Shown: positions 1 to 8,250, counted from the stretch's first letter. The stretch: DNA of 23,776 nucleotides from CAZNNH01 sp964574335 (GCA_964574335.1 CAZNNH010000085.1:1-23776); one strand, 5' to 3'. Notes: generated from the sequence alone by a model not told the origin. Numbers and translations: made by a program.

Positions 1-577
1 CCCGCCAGAGCTCGCTCGCCACCCGCACCGTCGCCTCCGCACCGCGCACGGACTCGACCACTCCCCTCTTTCCCAGCATGCCCTCAGGCCCCGTGACGCT
101 GCGCGCGTAGTAGGTCGTGACCCGGAGCGGACCGGACCGGAGCTCGTGGCGGCGGATCAGCAGGCCGGTCACCGCCGACATCCCGAGCATGAGCGCAGCC
201 AGTCCCGAGAGCACCAGGAGGAGAGCGGCCGGGTGGCCCGTCCAGATCGTCAGACCGTCGAATGCCGACCTCGGGAAGAACGATGCGATGCCGACCTGGA
301 CCAGCGCGGCGTACGCGAAGCTGTCCTCGTAGAACAGGATCACACGGTTGCCCGTGAACACCCGCCGCCTGATGCTGCTCCAGTTGAGGTGGCCGCCCAC
401 GGCCCCGAGCAAAACGCCCACGATCGACGCCGCGAGGCGGCCGGCGGGGCCGGCGCCGGGCACGAGCCAGAGCCCGACCACGACCGCCAGGCCGGCGAGG
501 GCCAGCCACAGCCACCGGCGATACAGGTAGCCGCCTCGCCTCACCCTGCCGCGCACGGGCGACTCAGACGATGGCAT
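1..577 (-). CDS. Membrane protein with NfeD-like C-terminal domain (partial, 3' end outside window)
   Basis: The frame is open from an ATG at 577-575 to the window edge (192 codons). The N-terminus is basic, followed by about four hydrophobic segments (near residues 21-40, 52-70, 88-104 and 120-150). After these comes a soluble stretch containing GKRGVVESVRG and ending VRVASELWR, which resembles the small OB-fold domain of NfeD proteins, where a GxxG...V...GELW pattern is usual. NfeD-family proteins are membrane proteins that often work with stomatin/flotillin homologues; no such partner is visible here. The start overlaps the end of the upstream L,D-transpeptidase gene by 14 bp, so translation is probably coupled. 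The family call is tentative because the C-terminus is missing; that this is a real membrane-protein gene is fairly safe. Confidence 0.62.
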   Translation of the reverse strand, partial: MPSSESPVRGRVRRGGYLYRRWLWLALAGLAVVVGLWLVPGAGPAGRLAASIVGVLLGAVGGHLNWSSIRRRVFTGNRVILFYEDSFAYAALVQVGIASFFPRSAFDGLTIWTGHPAALLLVLSGLAALMLGMSAVTGLLIRRHELRSGPLRVTTYYARSVTGPEGMLGKRGVVESVRGAEATVRVASELWR

Positions 578-1319
578 CGTCCGCTCCTGTCGCTCCAGCA
601 GCCACGGTGCCCCGGATCTCCTCCAGCTCGGCGCTCAGCCTCTTGTACAGGTCGACCACCCATTCCGGGGCCTCCGGGTTCGGCTCCGGGGACGCCGACG
701 GCGCCAGGACGATCCGCGCCTGCTCCAACCCCACGTCCGCGAGGAGCACGTACAGCTCCTCGATCGAGTCGTCGCCGATGGCGAGGCAGCCGATGGACAC
801 CGCCTTGCCATGAATGAAGATGTCGCCGCCGAGGTCCACCCGCCCCTCCGCCTCGGCCACGGCACGGTCGTCGGCATTGGGGTAGCCCACGCGGACGGAG
901 AGATGATAGCTGCTGTTGGGGTTGAACCCCGTGAGGTCGTAGATCCCCTCCGGAACCTGTCGATCCCCTTCCCGCAGCTTCGGGCCCGGCCGGCCGCTGG
1001 CCGCCAGGATCGGGTAGGTCCTGACCCGCGTCCAGCCCGACCCGCCAGGGGCCCACACCTCGAGGCGCCGCTCCTCCTTCAGACCGATCAGGCTCAGTCT
1101 CGGTGGTGGATAGCCGACCCCGGAGGCGGCGAGAGCCTCCCGGAGGCTGGGGCGATGCCGGGGGCCGATCTCGTCCAGCACGTCCTGATGGGTCCGTCCG
1201 CCCGTGAGTGCCACGTATGTCGGGTACCAGAGCCGTCGGCCCACGCCACCCCAGTCGCTCGCCAGCCAGGCGCCGGCGCCAGCCAACGCCAATGCCGCCA
1301 GCATCGCGGCCGGTCTCAT
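564..1319 (-). CDS. L,D-transpeptidase (YkuD domain, YafK/DpaA-like)
   Basis: 251 residues. A short N-terminal hydrophobic segment (about residues 4-20) looks like a signal or anchor. The catalytic YkuD signature is at residues 168-181 (FIHGKAVSIGCLAI), with His170 and nucleophile Cys178. The spacing and the SIGC core match the YafK-type branch (E. coli YafK/DpaA, which acts on peptidoglycan-lipoprotein links) rather than the classical HGT...S.GC form. Expected location is the periplasm, acting on the peptidoglycan stem peptide. The start at 1319 has GGAGAGG upstream. The gene lies 24 bp after a membrane-protein gene and overlaps the NfeD-like gene, suggesting a three-gene envelope unit. The substrate is inferred only from family. 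Confidence 0.85.
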   Translation of the reverse strand: MRPAAMLAALALAGAGAWLASDWGGVGRRLWYPTYVALTGGRTHQDVLDEIGPRHRPSLREALAASGVGYPPPRLSLIGLKEERRLEVWAPGGSGWTRVRTYPILAASGRPGPKLREGDRQVPEGIYDLTGFNPNSSYHLSVRVGYPNADDRAVAEAEGRVDLGGDIFIHGKAVSIGCLAIGDDSIEELYVLLADVGLEQARIVLAPSASPEPNPEAPEWVVDLYKRLSAELEEIRGTVAAGATGADDAIV

Positions 1320-1343
1320 CCCCTGCCTCTCCGCAACCCTCCC

Positions 1344-1916
1344 TCAGCCCGAGATGGGAAGCGTCAGGAGCCGCGTCAGGCCGAAGAAGACCAACACCGC
1401 CAGCAGGGCCTGGCAGGTCCCCAGGAAGCAGGCCACCGCGCTCCTCGGCAGCGACTGGTGCCACAGTAACCCGTACACCACGGTGACGCCGCCCAGAACC
1501 AGAGGCGACAGCACCGACAGCAGGAGCAGCAGGGCGCCGAACGCCTCGAGGAACACCTCGGGGAGCAGCCTGGGCCCGACGAGGAGCGCTCCCAGGGGCG
1601 CGTTCGCGGCCAGGCCCCCACAGAGAGCCAGGGTCGAGGCCGCGAACCAGACCCAGATGCGCGCCTCACCCAGGCGCGTGACCAGAAGCGGCGGATCGAG
1701 GAACTGCAGGTGACCGATGTACTCCATCGGCGGGGCCAGCCGGTGGGTCAGCCAGGCGGCGGCCAGCAGGAGAAAGCCGCACGCGAGCACCCGCGACCAC
1801 CGGGAGCGCTTCCAGTACGCCCCGCTCAGCAGAGCCCCGGCGATGGTGGGCACGACGGCCAGCCACTCCGTCGCGGCGTAGAGGTCGCTGATCCCGGGTT
1901 CCTTCACCGTCCCCAT
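1344..1916 (-). CDS. Multi-pass membrane protein of unknown function
   Basis: 190 residues, strongly hydrophobic, with about five membrane segments (roughly residues 17-36, 43-61, 86-113, 120-152 and 160-186). No catalytic motif or family is recognised. It lies 54 bp after the xylanase stop and 24 bp before the L,D-transpeptidase, all on one strand, so it either ends the xylan operon or heads an envelope operon. The ATG at 1916 has no obvious ribosome binding site. Instead a TACAAT hexamer overlaps it directly, which would suit a leaderless message or a later start such as the in-frame GTG at codon 4. Role unknown. Confidence 0.7.
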   Translation of the reverse strand: MGTVKEPGISDLYAATEWLAVVPTIAGALLSGAYWKRSRWSRVLACGFLLLAAAWLTHRLAPPMEYIGHLQFLDPPLLVTRLGEARIWVWFAASTLALCGGLAANAPLGALLVGPRLLPEVFLEAFGALLLLLSVLSPLVLGGVTVVYGLLWHQSLPRSAVACFLGTCQALLAVLVFFGLTRLLTLPISG

Positions 1917-1970
1917 TGTAGGGCCGCGGTCCGTTGGCGCGGTCGCCGCCTCTCGCCGGCCGGGACCTGG

Positions 1971-3095
1971 CTATCGCGTCTGCAGCGCCTCGAGGACGGC
2001 ATCGTAGGCGGGCTTCGCCTTGCCTTCCCGATCCCAGAGCAGCGGGTAGTTGATGCGTCCCCGGATCGGGAAGTTGTCGAGCCAGCTGTCGGCGTCGGTC
2101 ACCCCCCAGAACGTCACCCGCCCGACGGTGTCGCGGTAGCGCATGAACAGGGCGAAGAGCGCGCCGTACTGCCGTGCCTGCTCGCGCTGGACCGCCTCGG
2201 GCAGGCCGTTCGGGTAGACGTTGGTGGCGGCCCGGATCTTGGACTGCTTGGACAGGTCGGCCCCCCACATCTCGGGGTCGCGCGGCAAGACGTCGAGGTC
2301 CATCTCCGTGATGTGCACCCTGAGACCGGCCGCCTTGACCGTCGCCAGCATCGCCTCGACCTGGTCCAGCTTGGGATCACCCAGGCCCCAATGCGCCTGC
2401 TCGCCGACGGCGTCGACGCGCAGGCCGCGCGCCTTCAGGTCCTTCACCAGCCGCACCGCCGCCTCGAGCTTCTCCGGCTTCCAGAGGTTGTAGTCGTTGT
2501 AGTAGAGCTCGGCCTCCGGGTCGGCGGCGTGGGCGTACTCGAACGCCTTGGCCACGAAGTCCTCTCCGATGGCCTGGAACCAGGGGGTCTTACGCCAGCT
2601 TCCGTCATCCTCGAAGGCCTCGTTGACGACGTCCCAGCCGCCGACCTTGCCGCGGTAGCGGCCGACCACCGTCTCGATGTGGGCCTTCATCCGCGAAAGC
2701 GCCGTCTCGCGGTCCAGCTTGCCGCCGTCCCTGCCTTCGAAGAACCAGGGAGGCGTCTGCTGGTGCCAGACCAGGGTGTGGCCGACCACGAACATCCCGT
2801 GGTCCCGCCCCCACGCGACGTAGCGATCGCCGGGCTCGAAGTTGTAGCGGTCGGCCGCCGGGTGGATCGGTCCGGGCTTGAGCACGTTCTCGTCGGTGAT
2901 CGAGTTGAACTGACGGGCCACGATCGCGGCTCCCGCCGCGTCCTGGCCACCGACCAGCCTCATGTTGACGGCCGCACCGATCCGGAAGCCCTCCGGAGCG
3001 ACGTCCTTGAGCCCCGGCGGCTCGCCCGCCCATCCGACCGCGCCGCACAAGAGCAGGGCACACGACGACGCCGTCAGGAAACGTCGCTTCTCCAT
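1971..3095 (-). CDS. Secreted GH10 endo-beta-1,4-xylanase
   Basis: 374 residues, the usual size of a single-domain GH10 enzyme, which hydrolyses internal beta-1,4 bonds of the xylan backbone with retention. A Sec signal peptide spans residues 1-23 (MEKRRFLTAS..., cleavage near GWA/GEP). Family landmarks in order: VGHTLVWHQQTPPWF near 104-118, WDVVNEAF with acid/base Glu159, and HITEMDLDV with nucleophile Glu264. Near the C-terminus is FWGVTDADSW with the substrate-binding Trp. No carbohydrate-binding module follows. The start at 3095 was chosen over upstream in-frame codons because CGAGGAGGGACC precedes it and the signal peptide begins there. Third gene of the symporter-GH52-GH10 operon, 23 bp after GH52. 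It would generate the xylo-oligosaccharides taken up by the symporter. Confidence 0.97.
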   Translation of the reverse strand: MEKRRFLTASSCALLLCGAVGWAGEPPGLKDVAPEGFRIGAAVNMRLVGGQDAAGAAIVARQFNSITDENVLKPGPIHPAADRYNFEPGDRYVAWGRDHGMFVVGHTLVWHQQTPPWFFEGRDGGKLDRETALSRMKAHIETVVGRYRGKVGGWDVVNEAFEDDGSWRKTPWFQAIGEDFVAKAFEYAHAADPEAELYYNDYNLWKPEKLEAAVRLVKDLKARGLRVDAVGEQAHWGLGDPKLDQVEAMLATVKAAGLRVHITEMDLDVLPRDPEMWGADLSKQSKIRAATNVYPNGLPEAVQREQARQYGALFALFMRYRDTVGRVTFWGVTDADSWLDNFPIRGRINYPLLWDREGKAKPAYDAVLEALQTR

Positions 3096-3118
3096 GGTCC
3101 CTCCTCGACCCGCCCGGC

Positions 3119-5383
3119 TCAGTCCATCCAGAGCGCGCTGGTGATGATGCGCGGGTAGTACCGGCTCGCCTTGCCCTCGCCGGAGACGATCTGGTCCGAG
3201 CAGGCCCAGTAGGAGCTCCCCTCGACCTGCCACTTCACGTGGGCGGCGTCGGCCTTCCGGAAGACCTCGACCACACCCGGGTCCTTGTCGAGGTGGAAGA
3301 CCCGCCGCGCCACGTGCATGAAGATCGAGATCTTGCTCATCCACGAGTTGTTGCTGGTCGACGAGAGCTTGATGCCGCCGTCCGCGAAGACGTTTCTGCG
3401 CTCGGGATCGAGAAGGAGCTTGCGGGTGTGCTCCTTGAGCACGGCGTACATCTTCTTCTCGGCCGGCGTGGCGAACACCTGATCGAGGGTCTTCCGCAGA
3501 TAGCCGGTCTTGATGAAGTAGAGGGGATAGGCGCACCCCTCCACCGCCGGCAGGATGCGCGAGTTGTAGCCGGGGCTGTCCTTCTCGAAGATGGCGGGGA
3601 GCACGCCGTCCACCGCCTGCTCGGCGACCACGCCGGCGACCTTCTCGGCCAGCTTCAGGCACTTCTCCCGTGCCGCCTTGTCACCGAGGTCCCGGAACAG
3701 GAGCGCCAGCGCCCGATACGTCGCCCAGCTCTTCACCGCCATGTAGACGTTGTTGCGGGTCTGCGCCAGCGAGTGGTCGAGCGAGTCGTAGGTGGTGATC
3801 TCCTGCCCGCCCGCGGTCTTGGTGGAGTCGTACTGGGCGAAGCCGACCTCGCCCCCGCGGTTGACCATGCTGGTCAGGCAGTCCTTGACGACCTTCCTGC
3901 TCTTCTTGAGCCACTCCTTGTCGCGGGTCTTCGCCACGTAGCAGGCGGCGGTGAGGATCCAGTTGCAGAGCTGCTCCACCGTCATGTAGCTGAAGGTGGA
4001 GGTCAGGTTGGCCAGCTCGTAGCTCGAGCGCCCCTCAGGGGCGAAGTTGTTGTGGGCGCCCATGTCGTGGCAGAAGCTGATGCCTCCAGGCTTCCTGTCA
4101 TAGGGGCGCGCGAGCTGCGCCGCGTCGGGCGAAGGCGGCGGCTGGGACGAATCGTGGTCCATGGCGTGCGAGGACAGCTTCGCCTCTTCCTTGTAGACCT
4201 TGACCTCGTCCGTATAGCTGTAGAAGCGCACGAAGCTGTCGAGCAGGTTCTTCACCACCCACGGGTTGCGGTCGAGCTCCCAGAAGACGTGGTCGACCGA
4301 GAGGTCGAGGGTGTTCATCATGCAGTACTCGCCCTCGTTCACCACCCAGAAGGGCTGCCGCTTGATCTCCAGGAGCTCGGTCGAGCCGTAGTAGCTGTGG
4401 GTGGCGTGGGCGATCAGGAAACGCTGGTCGTCGGAGAGCTTCGCCGCGTCGAGCTTGGCGTCGAGGGCCTCCGCGGCCGCCATCAGCCCGTCGGCCTTGT
4501 TGAGGGTGGAGCGGAGGACGTCGGTCAGGTCGTCGTAGTAGCGGGTGTAGAGGTAGCGCCCGTCGAGCCCGGTGGTGACCGGCGACTCCAGGTAGGAGCC
4601 GATGGCCAGCACCATGGCGTAGCGCTTGCCGGCCGGCACCTCGAAGCCGACACCCGGGCACGATCCCAGAAGGTGCACCGGGTTGAAACGCTCGCGGATC
4701 CCGTCGGTCGCCGACCAGCGCATGAAGCCGAACGGCTGCGGCCCCTTGGCCTTCTTCTTCGACGTGAGGTCGAAGACCTCGGCGGCCACGCCCGCCTCGC
4801 GGCGGAAGGCGAAGCCGACGCGCCCCTTGCCCAGGTCGTCGGTGATCATCCGCGGGCCGGGCCGCGAATGGTTGAGGGCGAAGACGCCGGTCTTGGGCTT
4901 CGTCCCCTTGGTGTTGTCGACCACCAGCTGGGCCACCACGGCGGGCCGCAGCCCGTCGCGCATCTTCTTGGCGCTGGCCTTCTTGGGGTCCGGGATCGCA
5001 CCGAAGGGCGTGTAGACCGTGAAGGTCATCTCCCCGGCCTGCCAGGTGTCCGTGCACCAGCCGTAGCGCCTCTCGACCTCCTCCAGCTTGAAGGGGACGG
5101 CGTCGGGTCTCACGTTCGCCTCGGAGGGCCCGGCCTGCTCCACCGTGAACGCCTCGGCGGCCTTGCTGACCGCCCCGATGTAGAAGGGGAGGCTCCGCAG
5201 CGGCGCGTCGGCGTAGCGATCGCCGTCGACTGTGCCGATGAACACCTCCTGGTCGGCCGGCTGGCCGATCTGCAGTCCGATGCCACCCTTGGTGCCGGGG
5301 TTGCCGCAGGTGAAGCTCATGAAGGCGCCCATGGGAGAGTGCTGGGCGTTGAACCCGATCCGGCAGGACAGGCGTTTCGACAT
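3119..5383 (-). CDS. GH52 beta-xylosidase, intracellular
   Basis: 754 residues, somewhat longer than the roughly 700 of Geobacillus GH52 enzymes. The whole protein follows the family: FNAQHSPMGAF at 11-21, TDTWQAGEMTFTVYTP near 111-126, and WVVNEGEYCMMNTLDLSVD at 346-364 carrying the expected nucleophile Glu350. Further on are GGISFCHDMG near 433-442, QYDSTKTAGG with expected acid/base Asp519, and a C-terminal SSTSNNSWMSKI and YYPRIITSALW block. Catalytic assignments are by alignment from memory to the characterised Geobacillus enzyme (Glu335/Asp495). There is no signal peptide, so it should release xylose from imported xylo-oligosaccharides in the cytoplasm. A charged, proline-rich insertion at about 398-430 is absent from the Geobacillus protein. 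It sits between the symporter (42 bp) and the GH10 gene (23 bp), with GGAGGAGGAG before the ATG. Confidence 0.95.
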   Translation of the reverse strand: MSKRLSCRIGFNAQHSPMGAFMSFTCGNPGTKGGIGLQIGQPADQEVFIGTVDGDRYADAPLRSLPFYIGAVSKAAEAFTVEQAGPSEANVRPDAVPFKLEEVERRYGWCTDTWQAGEMTFTVYTPFGAIPDPKKASAKKMRDGLRPAVVAQLVVDNTKGTKPKTGVFALNHSRPGPRMITDDLGKGRVGFAFRREAGVAAEVFDLTSKKKAKGPQPFGFMRWSATDGIRERFNPVHLLGSCPGVGFEVPAGKRYAMVLAIGSYLESPVTTGLDGRYLYTRYYDDLTDVLRSTLNKADGLMAAAEALDAKLDAAKLSDDQRFLIAHATHSYYGSTELLEIKRQPFWVVNEGEYCMMNTLDLSVDHVFWELDRNPWVVKNLLDSFVRFYSYTDEVKVYKEEAKLSSHAMDHDSSQPPPSPDAAQLARPYDRKPGGISFCHDMGAHNNFAPEGRSSYELANLTSTFSYMTVEQLCNWILTAACYVAKTRDKEWLKKSRKVVKDCLTSMVNRGGEVGFAQYDSTKTAGGQEITTYDSLDHSLAQTRNNVYMAVKSWATYRALALLFRDLGDKAAREKCLKLAEKVAGVVAEQAVDGVLPAIFEKDSPGYNSRILPAVEGCAYPLYFIKTGYLRKTLDQVFATPAEKKMYAVLKEHTRKLLLDPERRNVFADGGIKLSSTSNNSWMSKISIFMHVARRVFHLDKDPGVVEVFRKADAAHVKWQVEGSSYWACSDQIVSGEGKASRYYPRIITSALWMD

Positions 5384-5425
5384 CGTCTCCTCCTCCGTCT
5401 GGTTCTTGTTTCCCGAGGCGAGCGG

Positions 5426-6796
5426 CTAGGCGCTGGGCGCGAAGGACTTGCGCCGCTCCACCAGCTCGTCGGCGATCTCCCGGTTCCTCTCGCCGGACAG
5501 CGGGTAGAAGAACAGGAAGAAGGCCGTGGCGAGGAATGCCAGGCCCGCATAGATGCCACCGGTGAGCACGATGCCCGACTGTGCCGCCGCCGTCTGCTCC
5601 GCGGCGTCCGAGACCACTCCGTAGTACCCGAGCAGCCAGCCGGCGACGGCGCCGCCCAGAGCTAGCCCGGCCCAGAGGGCGAACACCACCGCCGAGGTGA
5701 CGGTGCCGCTGGCGCGCCGCCCCGTCTTCCACTCACCGTAGTCGGCCACGTCGCCCATCATCGCCCACAGGATCGGTCCGGACAGGCCGAACGCGAACTG
5801 GCGGAGCGACTCGACGACGATGATCAGGATGGTCGCCGACGGCGGCAGGACGTAGAGGGCCATGGTGAGGAGGCCGGTGAGGATCATGCTGACCTGGAAG
5901 AGCTTCAGCTTGCCCATCCGGATCGAGACCCACGTCGAGAGGGCGACGCCCACCAGCAGCGAGCCCAGGCCGAAGCCGTTGAACCAGGAGAAGGCGATCA
6001 CGTGCCCCGAGACGAACCGGAAGAACGGCAGCATCACGTTGCCGCGGATGACGATCGCGGTGAAGTAGAAGAGCGTCGCCATGAACAGCATCACGAAGGC
6101 CCGGTTGGTGAACAGGTCCGCGAGGTCCTGGGCGAGCGAGGTCTTCTGCTGCGGGTCGGGCTGGATCCGCTCCTTGGTGACGAAGAAGCAGATCACGAAG
6201 AAGATCACGCTCACCACGCAGAGCAGCCCCATGGTGAGCTGATAGCCGCGGGCGTCGTTGCCCTTTCCGAGGATGCCGACCAGCGGGATCACGAAGCTGG
6301 CGATGATCAGGCCCGCGGTGTTGGCGGCGATCTGCCGGTACGAGGAGATGCTGGTCCGCTCGTCCGGATCCTCCGTCATCACGGCGGTCAGCGAAGCGTA
6401 CGGTACGTTGTTGATGATGTAGACCACCCGCAGCGCGGTGTAGGTCACCCAGGCGTAGATCACCTTGGCGCCGAGGCCGAGGTCTGGCGTGGTGAAGGTG
6501 AGCACGCCGATGATGCCGAAGGGCAGCGCGCTCCACAGGACCCACGGCCGGAACTTCCCCCATCTGCTGCTGGTCCGGTCGGCGATGACGCCCATCACCG
6601 GGTTGAGCACGGCCACGGCCAGACCGACCACACCCAGCATGGTCCCCGCCTGCGCCGGCGTGAGGCCGAAGACGTGGGTGTAGAAGTCGAGCTGCAGGGC
6701 GATCATGAACTGGAAGACGAAGTTGGCGGCCATGTCGCCGAGCGCGTACCCGGCCTTCTCGCCCACCGACAACTTGTGAGTGCTGCTACTCGCCAT
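5426..6796 (-). CDS. GPH-family (MFS) sugar:cation symporter, probable xylo-oligosaccharide importer
   Basis: 456 residues with about twelve membrane helices. The loop motif DRTSSRWGKFRPWVLW near residues 72-87 is the signature of the glycoside-pentoside-hexuronide:cation symporter family (XynB/XylP/MelB relatives), and EDPDERTSISSYRQI near 141-155 is also typical. It probably carries xylosides or xylo-oligosaccharides across the inner membrane with H+ or Na+. The substrate is inferred from its place as first gene of an operon with GH52 and GH10. The start at 6796 has GGAGGAG seven bases upstream. The leader is short, about 57 nt from the promoter at 6887-6860. Confidence 0.93.
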   Translation of the reverse strand: MASSSTHKLSVGEKAGYALGDMAANFVFQFMIALQLDFYTHVFGLTPAQAGTMLGVVGLAVAVLNPVMGVIADRTSSRWGKFRPWVLWSALPFGIIGVLTFTTPDLGLGAKVIYAWVTYTALRVVYIINNVPYASLTAVMTEDPDERTSISSYRQIAANTAGLIIASFVIPLVGILGKGNDARGYQLTMGLLCVVSVIFFVICFFVTKERIQPDPQQKTSLAQDLADLFTNRAFVMLFMATLFYFTAIVIRGNVMLPFFRFVSGHVIAFSWFNGFGLGSLLVGVALSTWVSIRMGKLKLFQVSMILTGLLTMALYVLPPSATILIIVVESLRQFAFGLSGPILWAMMGDVADYGEWKTGRRASGTVTSAVVFALWAGLALGGAVAGWLLGYYGVVSDAAEQTAAAQSGIVLTGGIYAGLAFLATAFFLFFYPLSGERNREIADELVERRKSFAPSA

Positions 6797-6859
6797 GAGT
6801 GATCTCCTCCGTTGTGGGTCGCAAGGCGCCGGGTCGGGCCGGCCGCGGGACCGGGCGGG

Positions 6860-6887
6860 ATTGTAGCGCGAGACGGGGCCATTTCAA
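6860..6887 (-). promoter_or_regulatory. Sigma70-type promoter of the xylan operon
   Basis: Read on the minus strand, TTGAAA (6887-6882) is followed by a 16-base spacer and TACAAT (6865-6860). This is unusually close to consensus for such GC-rich DNA. It points at the symporter-GH52-GH10 operon, leaving a leader of roughly 57 nt before the ATG at 6796. Confidence 0.7.
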
Positions 6888-6983
6888 GGGTTTGCGCCGG
6901 CGACCGGCCCGATCCGGCGGTGGCGGCGACGGACCGCCAGCGGGCGGTGAGGGCGCCGGCCGCAGCCACCCTCCGCCGTAGGA

Positions 6984-7042
6984 GACGAAATCGGACACTA
7001 GGGTCACCCCAGCGGACATCAGGTGACGAAATCGGACACCTG
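6984..7042. repeat. REP-like repeat family B, two copies
   Basis: GACGAAATCGGACAC occurs at 6984-6998 and again at 7025-7039, 41 bases apart. The second copy lies inside an inverted repeat: CAGGTG (7020-7025), 11-base loop, CACCTG (7037-7042). The related tetrad-like words GGTGACG and GGACATC sit beside them. The repeat occupies the short gap between the 3' end of the HEAT-repeat gene and the promoter of the xylan operon, a usual place for extragenic palindromes. It is unrelated in sequence to the repeat at 10327 and 16712, apart from a shared CGATT core. Confidence 0.6.
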
Positions 7043-7047
7043 GTGAC

Positions 7048-7066
7048 GGGGCCGAAGGCCGGCCCC
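7048..7066 (-). terminator. Terminator-like hairpin after the HEAT-repeat gene
   Basis: A perfect 7-bp stem GGGGCCG/CGGCCCC with a 5-base loop starts five bases after the stop codon of the minus-strand HEAT gene. No T-run follows, so it may terminate poorly or only protect the mRNA 3' end. Confidence 0.4.
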
Positions 7067-7070
7067 GGGA

Positions 7071-8189
7071 TCAGCGCTGGCGCGCCTCCTCGGCCTTCCA
7101 GTCCACCTTCTCGCCCAGGTTCCCGAGCGCACGGCCGGCGGCGTGCCGGACGAAGGTGTCCTCCTTCGTGTTGTTCCAGATCGCCCACAGCGCCGGGATC
7201 ACGCCCTTGGCGGCCGGCCCGAGCTGGCCGAGCGCTTCGGCCGCGTTCTGCCTGACGTCATTGTCCTTGTCGGAGAGGCACGCCACCAGTGCCTTCACGT
7301 GGGCCGGGTCCTGGGTGTGGCACCGTCCCACCGCCTCCGCGGCCGCCGCCCGGACGTCGGCCTTCCGGTCCTTCAGCGCATCGACCAGCTCGGCCAGCAC
7401 GGCCTTCGCCTCGGGGGTGCTGCCGCTGGCCACGCCCAGCCCCGCGAGCACGCCGATGGCGACGGCGCGGTTGGTGGAGTCACGGTCGTGGAGGCTCCCC
7501 CGCAGCGCCTTGACGACCTCGGGCGTCTTGACCCCGAGCGTCCCCAGCTTGACCAGGGCATAGGTCCTCACCTGGTCGTCCCGGTCCTGGAGGGCCCGCG
7601 CCAGCATGGGTGCCATCTCCTTGGGGAGCTTCTCCCGCTCGTTCATGGTCTTGGCGGTGTATCTCCGCAGCTCGACGTCCGGGTCCTGCAGCGCCTCCTC
7701 CAGCGTCTTCTGGACCACGGCGGCCCCCACCCCCATGGCGAGGAGCCGGTCGGCGGCCTCGACCGCCACCCGGCCGGGCTCCCGATCCAGCACCTCCTGT
7801 ACCGGAGGGATGAGCTCCCGCGTCTCGACCCCCAACCTCTGGAGCGCGCCGGCGGCGTTGATCCGGACCCGTCCGAAGGGATCGCGTAGGGCGCCGCGCA
7901 GCGTGGGGATGGCAGGGCTGGCGGCCGGCTTGCCGATCCGCCAGAGGGCGGCCGCCGCGTTGGCCCGCACCCGCGGCTCCTTGTCGGTGAGGGCGGTGGT
8001 CAGAGCCGGGACCGCGTCCGCCGCCTTCAGCTCCCCGAGGTCCCAGGCGGCGTCCGCCCGCTTCTCGGCGTTGCGGCTGTTCAGGTCCTTGATCAGCTTC
8101 TCCGTCCGTGTGTCGGCACCGGCCACTGCCGGTAGGAACCCGACCAGTGCCAGAAGCCATCCCGCCAGCCGTGCCTGTCGTGGTCTCAT
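7071..8189 (-). CDS. Exported HEAT-repeat protein
   Basis: 372 residues. A signal peptide covers residues 1-25 (MRPRQARLAGWLLALVGFLP..., cleavage near AGA/DTR). The rest is a run of about eight to ten 30-40-residue HEAT/PBS-lyase-type helical repeats, each with a core such as DxxxxVRxxAAxALG (for example KDNDVRQNAAEALGQLG near 310-326). Such solenoids bind proteins or other ligands and have no catalytic centre. Presumed location is the periplasm. It follows the UxuA homologue by 61 bp on the same strand and is probably co-transcribed; AGGAGG lies five bases before the ATG, next to a long hairpin (8202-8245). A specific role in sugar use is not evident. Confidence 0.88.
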   Translation of the reverse strand: MRPRQARLAGWLLALVGFLPAVAGADTRTEKLIKDLNSRNAEKRADAAWDLGELKAADAVPALTTALTDKEPRVRANAAAALWRIGKPAASPAIPTLRGALRDPFGRVRINAAGALQRLGVETRELIPPVQEVLDREPGRVAVEAADRLLAMGVGAAVVQKTLEEALQDPDVELRRYTAKTMNEREKLPKEMAPMLARALQDRDDQVRTYALVKLGTLGVKTPEVVKALRGSLHDRDSTNRAVAIGVLAGLGVASGSTPEAKAVLAELVDALKDRKADVRAAAAEAVGRCHTQDPAHVKALVACLSDKDNDVRQNAAEALGQLGPAAKGVIPALWAIWNNTKEDTFVRHAAGRALGNLGEKVDWKAEEARQR

Positions 8190-8201
8190 GCGGTCCTCCT
8201 C

Positions 8202-8245
8202 GAGCGTCCACGGCGCCGGTCCGATTCGGCGTGCCGTGGAGGCTC
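8202..8245 (-). other. Long hairpin between uxuA-like and HEAT genes, abutting the RBS
   Basis: GAGC-gt-CCACGGC-GCCG (8202-8218) pairs with CGGC-gt-GCCGTGG-ag-GCTC (8227-8245) around an 8-base loop, with only small internal mismatches. On the minus-strand transcript its 3' arm ends immediately before the AGGAGG of the HEAT gene. It could be an mRNA-stabilising or translation-modulating structure, or a weak attenuator; it has no T-tract. Confidence 0.45.
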
Positions 8246-8250
8246 CGACG

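Noticed and set aside
3239..5665. An open frame of 808 codons on the plus strand opposite the GH52 gene
   Set aside because: It is a mirror of the GH52 codons in GC-rich DNA; its protein is Val/Arg/Leu/Gly-rich with no family motif, while the minus strand encodes a complete GH52 enzyme.
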